Part shown: positions 1-12,500 of the stretch, in pieces
How positions within the stretch are numbered: the first letter of the stretch is position 1
Layout: each line of letters opens with the position of its first letter
From: Angiostrongylus vasorum
Lineage: Eukaryota > Nematoda > Chromadorea > Rhabditida > Metastrongylidae
DNA length: 64,000 nucleotides
Direction of reading: 5' to 3'
Assembly (NCBI GenBank): GCA_018806985.1
Contig: JADANN010000146.1
Span: 1-64,000, forward strand
Notes under the pieces: model-generated
Seen by the model: only the letters and a program-made list of their open reading frames with translations
What the model was told of the DNA's origin: nothing
Database searches by the model: none
Made by a program: the position numbers and the translations under genes

Positions 1-43
1 GCACCCTCAAGGATTGATCAACACCGAGAGCTTTACCCTTTAG
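1..43 (+). repeat. SINE-A copy, 3' end only
   Basis: Matches the tail of the SINE-A family: the motif GATTGATCAACRCCGAGAGC followed by TTTACCCTTT. The head lies outside the window. Confidence 0.7.
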
Positions 44-947
44 AGAGCTTTTATTGCAAAAATCATCTCTTTGCTTACTAGGAAAAACAACAGTCAGATC
101 TTTCCAGAAAAAGACATCATTCAACCTCACTGGAACTGCTTTCACTAAACACTGTCCGTTAGCCAGGTGCAGGCTAATGAGAGCTGATATGACCTGGAGG
201 GAGGATAAAGAGAGAAAACTCACGGGGGTCAAGAATGCAGTAAAGAATACGAACGGCTTCTAAGGACTCTGGCCTATTACATGGACAACTGCACGAATAC
301 TTATACTTACCATATTCTGTTTATGTGCCAGGGATACAATTTTTCCTCTGTTCATCTATCAGAGCGTTGCTCAGTGAACAAAACAACTCGGCAAGTCATT
401 TCTATTTGTAATTAAGGACCACCAACTTGCTAGATATAGCTAGGTTTTTTTCCTCGTTCAAGCCTTCACTTATAAAGTTTACCCTTTCTTCAATCTGAAA
501 CCATTTATAAGCTCTAAATCGAATTTTTCACCATTTGTTCTACCAAGACTTCTCAACTACTGCTGTCGTCTTTTCCTTATTATCTTTTCCTTGATTAAAC
601 TTATGCAAACGCTAACTTTTCACCATTAAGTTTCCATGAGGTTGAGTTTCTCGAAATTCTATCTTAATTAGTTCCTCACTTCATTAGACTCTGCGATGCT
701 CAAACTCTCAAGCGAACCGTAGTACCTCCATGTTCATTCACTGCGTAAACGGCTTAATGAGATTTTATGGTAAACAAGTACTGTGTGCTTCCACACTTTA
801 ACACAGCTCTATGTAACACAGCTCTATGACTCTGTGCAAGATTTTCTACTTCGGATCAGAGAGAAAATTCCTATTCTTTACATTCTTTTGACTTCCTTTC
901 ACCTGCGGAAATAAAGAGAATAAAATAAAATGGAAAGTCAAAGCAGG
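44..947. other. gene-free AT-rich stretch
   Basis: No exon with coding character and no recognised repeat was seen here. The short open frames look like chance. Confidence 0.5.
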
Positions 948-1312
948 ATGGAACATTGGATGGCTGTGGATGGTAGTAATGAATTTCATCACAAGCGCGG
1001 TCCTGGTTCGATCTCGTGCTCATTAGGCCTCCCATTCCTCCGAGGTCATGAATTGGTCCCAGACTTCTCTGGAACAAGCTCACTGATTTTAATCCACGTG
1101 GAAACGATCCACCACGGCTATCTCAGAATTTCAGAAAGTATCGACTTGACCAGCGTTCAACGAAATTCATGATGAAAGGAAAATCTTTAAGCAGAAGCCG
1201 AACCCGCAAGCGAAAAGCTTTGTGGATGATTTATGCGAGGAAATGAATCAAAAGCCAGAAGTGCTGGGATCGGCAAAGCAGATGTGTAGACGGATCGCGT
1301 AAAATAAAAGAA
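948..1312 (+). repeat. SINE-B copy (tRNA-headed), full length, divergent
   Basis: The head contains a GGTTCGATCTC box B-like motif. The body matches the other SINE-B copies: TCTCGGAA-type stem, GACCAGCGTTCAACG, GTGGATGATTTATGCGAGG, and the 3' motif AGTGCTGGGATCGGCA. Orientation is set by the tRNA-like head at the left end. Confidence 0.65.
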
Positions 1313-1954
1313 AAAAAATGGGGAAGAATACAGTCGATTTGTGTTGTCGATATTGTCGAAAACTTCCACAGCTTCAGTGTGCCTAAATGGCATTGTTTAC
1401 TCTGGCACTCGCTGCACTAATCTCTTAGGTCTTGGTAACATCTTCATACTCTTAAATTAACTCAATAGATCTCTTGATATTTCCTTTTCAGTAACGCATG
1501 TTCTTGATCAACGGACAATACATCAAAGATAAAACATTGCAATGGCATTTCTCATTCTCTTAGTATATTGTACTTAACGACGGTTTTGAAGAGAAATCAA
1601 GGTTCCACCCAGACGTCCCTACTCTACTAAGGCGGCCTAAAAAGGAAGCCAATGTCAGAGAGTGCGAGTCAGAGAGATTGTTCACATTTTGATGCTTGAG
1701 GGAAATTATATTCCACATTCAGTTTCCTCTTGGTGTGAAGACGAATTAATGATTTTGCTAGTAATGAATATCAGATGGACCATCTGAGCATTATGTTGCA
1801 AAAAATTAATTTCAGCCTATTTGCAGTAAAGAATCATGAATCGCCTCTGATATCTTCCACATCAATCACCGATTAAAATGGCACCATTTGTTTAATTTGG
1901 TGTTGGGTATAAAGAAATATATAGGCTTCTTACTATTATTGTCATTACACTAAA
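1313..1954. other. gene-free stretch
   Basis: AT-rich sequence between two SINE-B copies. Nothing recognisable was seen in either strand. Confidence 0.45.
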
Positions 1955-2310
1955 GGTCGTCACAGTTATTGTGCGGATCCCAGTAGTTCTCGCATCTGAT
2001 TCGTTTACTGCATCCATCGTTCTTCAAACATTTCGAACATTTCGCGTGTAGATTCGGCCTCTGGTTGAAGATTTTCCCTTTCGTCACAGATTTCGGTGAA
2101 CGCTGGTCGAGTCGATACTCTCTAAAATCCCGGGATAACCGTTTTAGGTTGTTTTTCACGTGGGTTAAAAAAGAGTTAACTTGTCCACAGAAGTTTGGGA
2201 CGAATTCACGATCTCGGAGAAATGGGAGGCCTACTGAGCAGGAGGTGCGATCGAACCACGACCGGGCTCGTGACGAGCGGCATCACTGCCACCCGCTGCC
2301 TCCCATTGGA
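1955..2310 (-). repeat. SINE-B copy, inverted
   Basis: Read on the minus strand it starts with a tRNA-like head (box B-like GGTTCGATCGC at the right end) and ends with the shared ACTGGGATCCGCACAATA motif near 1970-1985. It is inverted relative to the copy at 948-1312. Confidence 0.65.
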
Positions 2311-2949
2311 TATATTCTTATTCGTCTCCAAAGAATAGCATTGGCACAAATATGGCTGCCTCAAATAATGTTTCATCCTGTCTTCACTTTTTTTTTGCTT
2401 TATTCTCTTTATTTTAGCTCGACTTCCAACAAGATGAACGAACGTCCGATGCGATTTTCATTGACAATAGAACGGTTTCAAGAGCTTCCTTACTAAAATG
2501 TCTTAATAAGCAAACTCTTTTTTTTATATTAGTGTGTTAGAAAAAGCGAACTGCTCAGTACGTATCTATACATGTATACGAATTATTACTAATAGATACT
2601 CATTGCGAATGGGTTCAAAATTATTCAGAGCTTGCGACTTTGTCTGATGGTGGAATACTGAAAAGAGGAACAACAGCAATCGAACCGTTCTCAATACCTC
2701 GGCTCAAGCAAATATCTCAAGCGCCACTGCCCATGACTAAGAACTCAGTTTCCCATCACCAACTTTCTAACAGAAGTGTTTGGAAAAATCATGATACCCA
2801 AACATAATAGCGAAAAAGACATGAGATTACAAATAAAAAAGGTGATTTTACATAAGGCAATCTTTCAGGAAACACTAAGAAAAAATATACTAGAAGTGAA
2901 ACAGTGAAGGATGCATAGGAAATCTTACGTAAGCATACTGTCACATCTC
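2311..2949. other. gene-free stretch
   Basis: AT-rich filler between a SINE-B copy and the 3' end of an RTE element. No coding or repeat signal was recognised. Confidence 0.45.
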
Positions 2950-5800
2950 CTAATAATTCAAAAAGTCCGGATTTAAAAAACTCCGACCACCGGGTCGTTA
3001 GTCCTCTTGCAGTACGTTTAACATCCCGAAGAATTAAGTCATTAGTGGCTGTTGTTAATGGGTTGTCATTCATACGCAGTAAGTGTCCAGCCCACCTCAT
3101 CTTCGACTGCTTCGCGTACGAAACGGATCTTTGATTTTTGATCGTTCACGCAGCTCGGAGCTTTCGGATCCTTTCCCCTTACTTGTGTGAAACGGGATAT
3201 TCCTAGCATCACCGTTTCGACTGCGCGCTCGGTAACGCTGAGTGATCTTACATCATACTTACGCAGCGACCATGTTTCTGACGCATACGTTAGGGCAGGA
3301 AGTACCGTTGAGTCGAAAAGGTGGGCATGGAGTCGGTGTCCGTTTGACTAATGTTCGGTGTTATAAGGACGATGTCATTAGCAAAACGAAGATGGTGTAA
3401 CTGCCGACCATCGATTTTCACTGCCATATTATCCCATTCCAATGTTCGCATGACGTTCTGGAGGGTGGCGGTAAATAATTTTGGCGAGATGGTATCGCCT
3501 TGCCTAACCCCTCTTTTGACGTCAATGTTAATATCGTTGTAGAATGGTGACATATTGGTTGTGAAATTTTTGTACAGCTCACGAAGAATCTTTAAGTACT
3601 GAGTAGGGGAGTCCTTGACTATCAAGGGTTTCCATGACTACTTCTTTCTCAATTGAGTCAAAGGCTTCCTTTAAATCTATGAAAGTGAGACAGAGCGGTA
3701 TTTTGTACTCTCGCGATCCTTCATCGTGTGGATGTGGTCCATCGTACTAAATCCTTTTCGAAACCCTGCTTGCTCACATAGATGTCCTCCGTCCAGTGTT
3801 CTGTCAATCCTGTTTAGGATGACTTGGGTGAAAAGTTTGTAGACGACAGACAGCAAGCAGACAAGAGCAAGCTATAGTTACCGATATCGTATAGGGTCAC
3901 CGTTCTTGAACAATAACACGGTCTTGCTGGTCTCCCAAAGAGAGGGACCTTCCATTCAAACAGGTAACGTGTAAAGAGCGGTCCTAGTGTGTTTACGAGG
4001 GCTTGCGGAAGGTTCTTCAGGTGTTCTGGTCTTGTCCTGTCCGGAACTGGTGCTGCTCGATTTTTCACCAGCGAAATGGCATGGCGGATTTCGGAAGGGC
4101 GAACCGGTGGTACAACATATCAATCTTCCTTTATTTCATATGACGGAAGGTGGACGTGACTATCGAAGAGATCTGAGTAGTATTCGTGAACGATTTTTCT
4201 CCATTGCCTTTCTGGACGTTGTAACTGTTCCGTCTGGGCGTCGGAGTGCAATCATCTTGGTCTTGTAATTGGCGAAGCTTCGGTGGACTTTGCGAATGCT
4301 TTTGCCAGCCTGTGCAGCTTCGACCATTACAGCTGCTTTTCTCTCTTTAAGATCTTCTTTTACCGCCTGTCTGCACTGTTTTGCAAGTTTGGACGTCAGT
4401 TCGTGGTTACCTGCCAGCTCATGCGATTCCACGCTGGCGTATTAGCTCGAGTGTTTCTAGAGACAAACGTCTCTTGGCTTTTTTTTCAAAACGACTTTCG
4501 GACTCTCAGCTTTCAAACCGCTAACGTGAAGATGTTGAATGAACCGATCGTATTCTTCGTCGATGATATCGACAACGGCATCTTTCCAACAGCCGACTAG
4601 TGAATTGAATAAGTCCCAGTTAAAGGTGGTTCTGGGGACCTCGGTTTTTTAAATCTAGCGGCTTTTTTCTCCTTTCCGCGAGAAATAGAATCTTGCACGA
4701 AGGAGACGGTGGTCTGATCCGCGTTGAATATTGGGACAACAGCGACATCGGCTAGGCTAAACCTTCTATTTACTATGATGTGGTCTATTTCGCTATGTTA
4801 CTCTCCATTGGGAGACTCCCCACGTCCAGAATTGCGAGTTACCATGGTTGGTATTGGTCGTCATGATAAACTGAGACAGCCCTTCACCCTGTTCGTCCCA
4901 TTCTAATCCATGGGTCACAATGCGACTTTCTTCAGACGTTTATCTTTGGGCCAATCCTGGCGTTGAAATCCCCAATGATAACCTTGAAGAATGTATGGTC
5001 TTCTTTGCAGAACTTCTTCCAAGTCCATATAGAACGCCTCGACTTCTTCTTCGTCATAGTTTGATGTTGGCGCGTAAACGACGAAAATTGTCAAAGCCGG
5101 AATTGATCCACATCTTTTTAATCGTAAACGTCCGATTTGGGTTGTAAGCTGTTCGAATGAATCGATGTTCATGGACAAACTCGTGTTGACAAGAACGCCG
5201 ACGCCGCCGACTCCTCCACTATCGCATGTTCCGAGGAACAGTTCTTCTCAGGTGTCATAGGCAGCGTTGAATGGGTGGCGTCGTCTCGTCTCGGCCAGGC
5301 CGATGACGTCGTACCTTATCCTTCTTCCTTGCATGAACAAGTCTTCTATCGAGGACTCGGATGCAAGTGTACGTGCATTGTAGGTAGAGATCGTCACTTT
5401 AGTTCTTCGTGATCCAGACAGCTTCCATTAACCCTGAGATTTTAGCAGCCTCTCCGTACTCGTCCTACCCGACGCTGCGAAATTGGGGGCTCTTTTCGGG
5501 GGTCAGGGGAATGAGGCCCGTTTTTTCTTACTGTGTTTAGCATTTGTGATACCCACGTATAGCTTGCTGGGCTCTGAACGTGGGGGCTGGGTATACTCAC
5601 GGGTAGCTTGCCAGGCTCTGCCAGAGTGGACATGCAGATTATTTGTTGGAGGCGACTCCTAACCGCCTCCCATATACTTCCCTGTCACTTGATTGCAGGC
5701 TTTTGGCCGAATTGACGCGTAGAATACAATATTCATAAACTAGAAAGCACCTACACACGCTTGCATGAATACACCTCGTAAATACAGAATGTGTGTGCCA
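2950..5800 (-). mobile_element. RTE-type non-LTR retrotransposon, decayed copy 1
   Basis: Minus-strand translation gives, 5' to 3', an apurinic endonuclease-like segment (5178-4915, core FVVYAPTSNYDEEE then an ILQG motif), a linker with KEDLKERKAAVMVEAAQAGK (near 4400-4300), an early RT segment with PDRTRPEHLKNLPQALVNTL (near 4050), the RT palm segment GVRQGDTISPKLFTATLQNV (near 3500), the catalytic box as FANDIVLI (near 3370), and the C-terminal MRWAGHLLRMND (3100). This is the domain order of RTE-clade elements in nematodes. Stops and frame changes break it everywhere, and the second catalytic aspartate of the FADD box reads Asn, so it cannot be active. The 5' leader (about 5640-5800) is shared with the copy at 24150-27045. 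Confidence 0.88.
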
Positions 5801-6005
5801 AATAGGCGCAGCAGAAACAGGGAGTCCATCCCCTGGGTCCACCTGTGTCTCAGGGAAGCAAAGGTCGCTTCTGGTCCGCGATTAACCCCCTACCCGCTAC
5901 CTGGGGACGCGCCACGTAGCCTCGCGACTAACCGGCTATCGGGACCCCCCATATGAGGGAGATCCGTGGATATTATTACATATTACAATTCATATATTCC
6001 TGCAA

Positions 6006-6403
6006 ATTTTCCTTGTTGAACTGATGCGAAGTTTGCATAAGTTGTCGTTGTTGTCGCTGTTGCTGTTGTTGTCGTAATTGTTGCTGTTGTTGTTGTTACT
6101 GTTGTTGTTGTTGCTGTTGTTGTTGCTGCCGTTGTCGTTGTTGTTGTCCGTGCTGTTGCTCGATGACTGATGTTTCTGCGATTTCATCTTCGTTAGAGCC
6201 TGCATGTATTTTATCTAACAAAAGCAGATAGTAATGGGACTATCTTCTGCGTGAACAACACACAAGTGTTCCCACTCGCAACAGCATGGCTCTAAGGAAG
6301 GCTAAACCGTCGAAACGTCCGCCATCGAAGGAACAGCAACAACAACAACAGCAACGACAACCTGTATCAACCTCGCATCTGCTCAACAAGGGCAATTCTT
6401 AAA
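6006..6403. mobile_element. foldback element F1 with trinucleotide-rich arms
   Basis: The left arm runs TTGTTGAACTGATGCGAAG, then a (GTT)n/(GTC)n-rich tract, then GATGTTTCTGCGATTTC. The right arm is the inverse: CGTCGAAACGTCCGCCATCG, (CAA)n, then CCTCGCATCTGCTCAACAA. About 110 bases lie between the arms, including GAACAACACACAAG, which also occurs in the copy at 16981-17484. No ORF supports a transposase, so it is probably non-autonomous. Confidence 0.75.
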
Positions 6404-6717
6404 AACATATACTCTCAAAACCAGTCGCATTGAAAACCATTCACCTCCAAGAGTTATACATATATATGCCGGTGAAAACAAAAAAAACTTAGTCCTAAAT
6501 AACCCTATTTTTTTTTGGACACTCTTTAAAGTTCGTTTGTGATCCTATCGCGCAACGATTTACCTTGGGACACTTGAGCTTCTTGCATGATAAAAAGGAT
6601 GTTTCATTGTTCGACGGTTACACATTCTCTATACTAGATTTATCGTCATTCTTAGCAATTAAACAACTCAAAATTTGGCAATAATGCCGTAAATGGATGT
6701 GTTTTTAATTTAATTAG

Positions 6718-7035
6718 ACCCTTCACATCTACTGTGCGGATCCCAGCGCTTCTTGCATTCGAATCGTTTCCTCACATCCACCAAGGTCTTCGGACTTCTC
6801 ACGTGTGAGTTTGGCTGCTGCTTGAAGAGTGTCGTCTTCATCATGAGTGTCGTTGAACATGGTCGACTCGATTCTTCCAGAAGTCCTAGTATAGCCTGGC
6901 TAGAAAGCTCCCACTTTGCATGTCTGTAGTGAAAGCTTCCCAGACAGGTCTGGTAACAATCTTATCCGACCCCCGGAGAGACTAGGGCTATGGCGAGCCC
7001 GGGATGGGGTCAGAGAAGCACCACACTCGAAATGA
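6718..7035 (-). repeat. SINE-B copy, inverted
   Basis: Minus-strand SINE-B. The left end carries the complement of the shared 3' motif (CTGTGCGGATCCCAGCGC). The body matches the copies at 9545 and 12135 (TTGCTGCTTGAAG and CCCAGACAGGTCTGGTA blocks). The tRNA-like head at the right end is degenerate. Confidence 0.65.
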
Positions 7036-7317
7036 ACGGCAGCATTACGACTGCATTGCTTTCTTACTGCATTGCTCTCTTACTGCATATGTTTTAGTTC
7101 TCCTAATATCTATAGGAAGATGAATCGGGCTAATATGATAGTATTAGGGCACGAGAGGTTCTGGTCAACGAAAAAAACGGCAGTTGGTTCCAGCCTTCAT
7201 CAGGCCAACGAGCCTGCTAATCTTTCAGGATCGAGAAATTAGTGCCGCACTTCTTTGTAAAGAGCTCTTTCCCGTCCTAAAGACCGCTGGCCGCCTGTGG
7301 TAAGGACTTGGAAAGCT

Positions 7318-7815
7318 CTAGTAGATCTATATGTATTCGTTCTTTGATGAGCTTACACAGGGTTCATAAATACATCTATTTTCGGCTAACGTTCCGACAT
7401 CATCGTCTTCATCAGAGCCGATAATCCGAGTCGATGGTCCACGCTAGTTCTTCGTCTCGATGTCGAGGCTTCGCCTCCGTGTCGAGTCAGGTCTTCCTCA
7501 GCGGGCCATCTCCTCGTATGAGGAATACTCACTCAATGATGCCCTTTCATACAGGGTGCCGATGGCGGATAGTTGTGATTGTCCGGTGATAACAACTTGT
7601 TTTTTCTTCCTAACAGTCCATCCTGGTGTTATTATCAGCTAGTACAAATCTTAATAATATTTCGAAACCGAGTTTCCTTTAACTCCGGTATGACTAATCA
7701 ATATGTATTCATTCTAAGAACAAGCGTGGATTATTGATTCAGATCATTGGCTCTGATGAAGGCGAAGACGTCGAAACGTTAGCCGAAAATAAATGCATCA
7801 ACCTCTGGTAGATAT
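7318..7815. repeat. inverted-repeat element E (MITE-like)
   Basis: The left arm (about 7320-7450) contains TTTTCGGCTAACGTTCCGAC then CATCAGAGCCGATAATCC. The right arm (about 7690-7812) carries the inverse, CTCTGATGAAGGCGAAGACG then GTCGAAACGTTAGCCGAAAA. The arms are about 120-130 bases with roughly 240 bases between. Related single arms occur near 46930-47160 and 48545-48670. No transposase is present. Confidence 0.65.
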
Positions 7816-8759
7816 ATCCAAACATTATTGCGAGAATCAACTTGTCCAACATGTTAGATTACTGACTAAGACAAAACCGTCTAGTGGCAGTCAAACCCAC
7901 ACGCAAATCTGAAGATCTTTGTGAATGACGGGTGGGAGACAATTAATCGAATTAAAAAACTACTATGATTCGAACAATGTGCAAAGCGGACTCGTCAACA
8001 AAAGACAGTAATAAAACAGAAAAATTCTCAAAAAAATATTAATTTCGGAAGCTCAAGCTCATAGGAAACTCATGTCCTTCCAATAATAATTAGTTTTTTA
8101 ATCCCTAGTTTTAGGCATCATCTCTTCAACTTTCGCCTAAATTCCCGCTAAGCATAGCAGCACATTACCGAGCACCACTAAAATTCATTTGCTCTCCTCA
8201 AAAGACACATCTGTTGATTAGCTACGTTCTGTAGTAGCACAAATGCACTCTAACGCTCGCCTTCAAATGGGAGTCTTAATCTCTTTCTTGTCTTCCGAAT
8301 GAGAATCTTGCACTCCGTTTTTTAAGTCACTGATGGTGAAGTGACGAAGCTCACCTTACGCCGCAGTTCGAGATTGAGGTAGTCAGCAACGGTGAATCGG
8401 GAGAACGGCAATGTAACATGCTCATGGAATGATAAATCACAAGAACGTCTGGAAAAGGAAAAGTATAGCATCCGATTTCCAGATTCTTGGCAGACAACCA
8501 AATACACGGATGTTGCAAAGCACAAGCGTCGAAGCTTCGTTTATGGCGTAGTATAGAAAGTAAAGTAGTGGTGCTAATGCAGTTCAACATGCATAAAGCT
8601 ATAATTTGGCTCCCTCTCGAGATAACAAAGACCTAATCTCTTCGAACTGGGAACGGACTTCCTTGAGATAGACATCGGTCGTCCAAGCCGCAAAAGTTGG
8701 TAAAGATCCGTGTCGATGACCTTGAAGCACTCTACCACACACACATCGGGCTTCGATAC

Positions 8760-8895
8760 AGAATGTACTGGACTAGCGTTCGACGACATTCGTCACGAAC
8801 ACTAGAAAATCCTCAAATAGCAGCTGCAATGTGGATGTCTGATGCGAGAAAACGAATGGAACACAAGTGCTGGGACTTGCACATTGTGATACAGG
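8760..8895 (+). repeat. SINE-B 3' fragment
   Basis: Begins at a GACTAGCGTTCGACGACATTC block, the SINE-B mid-body, and ends with GCGAGAAAACGAATGG and CAAGTGCTGGGACTTGCACA, the family 3' end. The tRNA-like head is missing, as expected for 5' truncation in retrotransposition. Confidence 0.6.
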
Positions 8896-9142
8896 TGATG
8901 TAGAGTCATTTAACACTAATAAATATAAGTATTTAAAAAGTTTGAAGACATTGTTATTTGCTTTGAGCTGAATTGTAACAAGTCTTCGAGTGATATCAGT
9001 GATATCGTCATGTTCATCATAATACACTTAAGCGATGTTCCTGAGGTCTTTGTATCAATCGGTCTATTAAAACATGACGTCCAGAGCTGATTTTTTCGAT
9101 CAATAATGTGTCCAGTGACAAGGAATTGGAAATTACGTAAAG

Positions 9143-9424
9143 ATAAAGATAAAGCTCTCGGCGTTGATCAATCCCTGAGGGATGCACTATGCATTCGACT
9201 TCATTAAGTATCGTTGGAGGTGATTGAACGCATATCTGAGCTTTACAATGACTCGCGGTGGCGTACCGATGTATCGAGCCAGTTCTGCTATCCTCCCAGA
9301 CAAGTCTCGTACCAATTTGCCGAGCCCCGGAGGTATGGAAGGCTTGGTGAGCCATGAGCGCGCAGATCGATTCCACGTATGGGTCACAGTGGCGCCTTCA
9401 ACCACTGTGCCACACGCGCCCTAT
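9143..9424 (-). repeat. SINE-A copy, inverted, near full length
   Basis: The minus strand begins at about 9424 with GGCGCGTGTGGCACAGTGG (box A-like) and a box B-like GTGGAATCGATC. It runs through CCAGACAAG and CATTCGACTTCATTAAG blocks and ends in GAGAGCTTTATCTTTATC. The tail is a short ATC-TTT repeat. Confidence 0.8.
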
Positions 9425-9544
9425 GGAAATTACACAGATTTATAAAAGAGACCATACATTATGACCTTAATATAATACATCATGCAATTTCTCTCCAGCA
9501 TTCTTTCAAGTTGTCTTCACAATTAGTTTTTTTCATTTTTTATA

Positions 9545-9915
9545 TGACCCGTCTTCACGTCTACCGGGCAGATCCCAACATTTCTTACACTCGATTCTTT
9601 TCCTCGCATCCACTGTCAACGAAGGTCTTCCAACATTTACGTGTCGCTCAGGTTGCTGCATGGGGATTTTCATTTCTTTTGAATGTCGTAGAATGCTGGT
9701 TGAGCAGTTCTCTGTGGAGCCATGAGATAGCCGGGCTGGAGCGTTCCCAACTGGATTGCAGAGTGATTTTTTTTTCCCAAAAAAGTCCGGCACAATTGCT
9801 GTACTCTGGGGAGATGAGAGGCTTGGTTAGTCTGGTTGGGAATCAGGAATGAAATCAAACTAGCACCATGTTCGTGAAAACGGGCATCACGACCACTCTG
9901 CTATACGCTCTCTCT
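9545..9915 (-). repeat. SINE-B copy, inverted
   Basis: Minus-strand SINE-B with the family 3' end complement at the left (GACCCGTCTTCACGTCTACC), a body with GTCGTAGAATGCTGGTTGAG, and a tRNA-like head at the right end. Confidence 0.75.
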
Positions 9916-10119
9916 TCATTTCACTCTATGTTTATCAACTAAACCGTCATGCGAACAAACGACTACGAATAAGCCGCTTCATAATTATAGATGCTCAAAA
10001 CTTGGATTTCCAAAAAATGAATATTTTTAAAATGCCCAACGCAACAATAACATTTGAGGACGTGATTGGTGCATCTCAATTTCAAGAGATGTACCAATTA
10101 CATTTTCACCTTATTACAT

Positions 10120-10400
10120 AAGGGCGCATGTGGCGTAGTGGTCGGAAGCACCTTGCAACCCAAACGTGGAATTGATCCTCGCGCCCATGGCCCATCAAGC
10201 CTTCCATCCCCCGGAGTTGACAAATTGGTACCAAACTTGTCTGGGAGTACACCACCAGTGGCTCGATACATCGGCCCACCGCAAGTCTTTGTAAAGGCCA
10301 GATATGCATTCAGTCACTTCCAAAAGATTCTTAATGAAGTCAAATCCATGGCACATCCCTCGGGGATTAATCAACGCTGTGGGCTTTATCCTTTTATTTT
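10120..10400 (+). repeat. SINE-A copy, near full length
   Basis: Starts with GGGCGCATGTGGCGTAGTGG (box A-like) and GTGGAATTGATCC (box B-like). It continues through AAATTGGTACCAAACTTGTC and ATGCATTCAGTCAC blocks and ends GGGCTTTATCCTTTTAT. Confidence 0.8.
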
Positions 10401-11825
10401 TTTAATTGGTACATCGGGAACATGGTCACGTCAGGCCACGCGGGATCCCGCTTGTTCATTCGCTTTCATATTCGAAATATAAGCCATGAAAGAGAATAAA
10501 GTGGAAGAAATTTATGCTATGTGCTCCAGACAGTCAGGATTTCACCTCATTAGAATAAAACAACTTCCAGTTTTAAGTTTTAGGGAAAGATCTGTAGATT
10601 TCAACCGCATTCATTCCAAACAATAAGGAACAATTCGATATGAGATGTGTTGGTGCAAAGTGAAAGCGCTTTAAATCAGTCGTATTGAATACGATGCACC
10701 AGAATGTTATAGATGGAAAATCGGCTACGTTGAAAGGTGGGAGTTTGTATGCTTTACAGAGCTTGTTTTAAGAAAGTAAAGGCTAGAAAAGGAGAAAACA
10801 GATCACTGCTAGTAAGAAATAATTCCAATGATCAAGACGTATAATCACTGATAAGGGAATGTGATAATTAGAGTTGTGAAGGTTCAAACATTAGAAATTG
10901 TTATCCCTGCCAAGGTTGGTGATCGTTAAATGTAGGGAACACTTCTTGCGACTATAATTTTTTATTCGAAGCATTTTTTGAGCTAAATTCTATCCAGTGG
11001 GAGACACAAGTGTCAGGTGTTTACCTATTTCATTTATCCCTAAGGGATTAATGAAAGCATTCGACTCTAGCAAGTGCTAAGGAGGACTGGATGCATACTT
11101 CTCCCAAACAATGACTTGTGTGGACTTACTGGGACAGAAGTCATCGCTATCATGCTCTCAGACAAAGTATTCTACCAATTTGTCAACCTTGGAACGATGA
11201 AAGGCTCGGTTTTTTTGGATGCGGTATCGAACTAAATCGAATCGGTATCGAACTCCATTGTACGCTTCTCGGGGCACCTCCAGCTATTGCGCTACTCCCC
11301 GCTCAGCAAAAACGATCACGACCATTATTTCTAGGGAGAAACTCATAGAGGAGAAAAATTCGAATACACCGTACCGTACATCAGCTGCTGTGTGCTAAGA
11401 AATCCTATGATACAAACCTCATGTTTAGTCATTGAAGAAAAAACAGTGAATCATTGTACCATAATTTCGAAGGCTTTATATATTGTGAATGTTAGCACCA
11501 TGAAGAAATGAACTCATTTGATTCTACGACTGCAGTGGCAGACTGGTTAAACAAATTAGTTCGGCATAAATTAGTTGAGATCAGAGTTCGATAAAATACA
11601 CCTGACACAACCAGACATCCAATTTGATTGCAAGTACTAGTTAGCATGACTTATCACTTATTCGGACAAAATAGATTGACGGTTATTCTGTAAACAAAAA
11701 AGGGTTGATCAAAACGTAATCTTACTAGTAAGATATACGAAGTTTCTCTCCCTATCTGAATAGAAAAAAAAGCAATCGTAGGCTTAACTTTTATTTAATG
11801 CGTTTTCTTTCTTATGGCAAGGTAG
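10401..11825. other. gene-free stretch with one weak SINE-A fragment
   Basis: No exon recognised. A short degenerate SINE-A-like segment on the minus strand lies at about 11150-11260 (ACCAATTTGTCAACC then GATGAAAGGCTCGG). The rest is AT-rich and unassigned. Confidence 0.45.
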
Positions 11826-12062
11826 TATGTGAAAAACAACCACAGGGATATTCATATAGGAGCAAAGTTCCGGATTATTCCTGTTGACGGATGATTGCTG
11901 GTAGCATCGATAGAGCAACAACATGGCTGAGGAAGAGCTTCGATTGATGTGGTGGATGATAGCACGTGGACCCACAGAAAGGGGTAATCGCGCGTTCGAA
12001 GCCCAGATGAGGTTCTGAGTTTTGCTCGTATCTTAGCATCCCTGTGGCTGTATCTCACACAA
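11826..12062. repeat. MITE-D copy with terminal inverted repeats
   Basis: The left end reads TATGTGAAAAACAACCACAG then GGATATTCATATAGG. The right end reads GCTCGTATCTTAGCATCC then CTGTGGCTGTATCTCACAC, the inverse. About 240 bases in total with no ORF. The same ends occur at 34189-34482 and 56079-56257. Confidence 0.65.
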
Positions 12063-12134
12063 TACTCTGCTATGAGGAAGAGGAATAGACAGTAAATAGA
12101 ACTGAAAACATTGTTAGACTAGATATTTTTTTTA

Positions 12135-12500
12135 TTTTATATGACCCGTCTTCCCGTCTACTATGAGGATCTCAGCAGTTCTCACATTCGATTCGTTTCC
12201 TCGCACCAATTGTCCACGAAGATCTTCCACCTTTTACGTGTGGCCTCGATTGCTGCTTGAGGATTTTCGTTTCGTCCTGAATGTCGTGGAATTCTGGTCG
12301 AGCAGTTCTCTCTGGAGTCCTGAGGTAGCCGGCCTGCTCGCTCCCAGATGGATTGCAGAGAGTGATCTTTTTCCCAGACAAGTCCAGTACCAATCCGTCG
12401 ACTCCGAAGGGATTAGAGGCTTGGTTGGCCCGGGGCGGAATCGAACTAGCACCATCCTCGTAGTGACGGACATCACTACCACCGTGCAATCTGACTCCTC
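12135..12500 (-). repeat. SINE-B copy, inverted, well preserved
   Basis: On the minus strand the head gives a tRNA-like segment with GCACGGTGGTAGTGATGTCC (box A-like) and GCTAGTTCGATTCCGCCCC (box B and acceptor-like). The 3' end complement ACCCGTCTTCCCGTCTACTA lies at the left. Good reference copy for a consensus. Confidence 0.78.

Noticed and set aside
2065..2496. 143-codon plus-strand frame
   Set aside because: Antisense translation of a SINE-B copy followed by AT-rich DNA.
6000..6400. CRISPR-like or satellite array
   Set aside because: The spacing comes from trinucleotide repeats in foldback arms; there are no constant repeats with unique spacers, and the genome is eukaryotic.
9379..9852. 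157-codon plus-strand frame
   Set aside because: Runs across SINE-A and SINE-B copies; repeat-derived.
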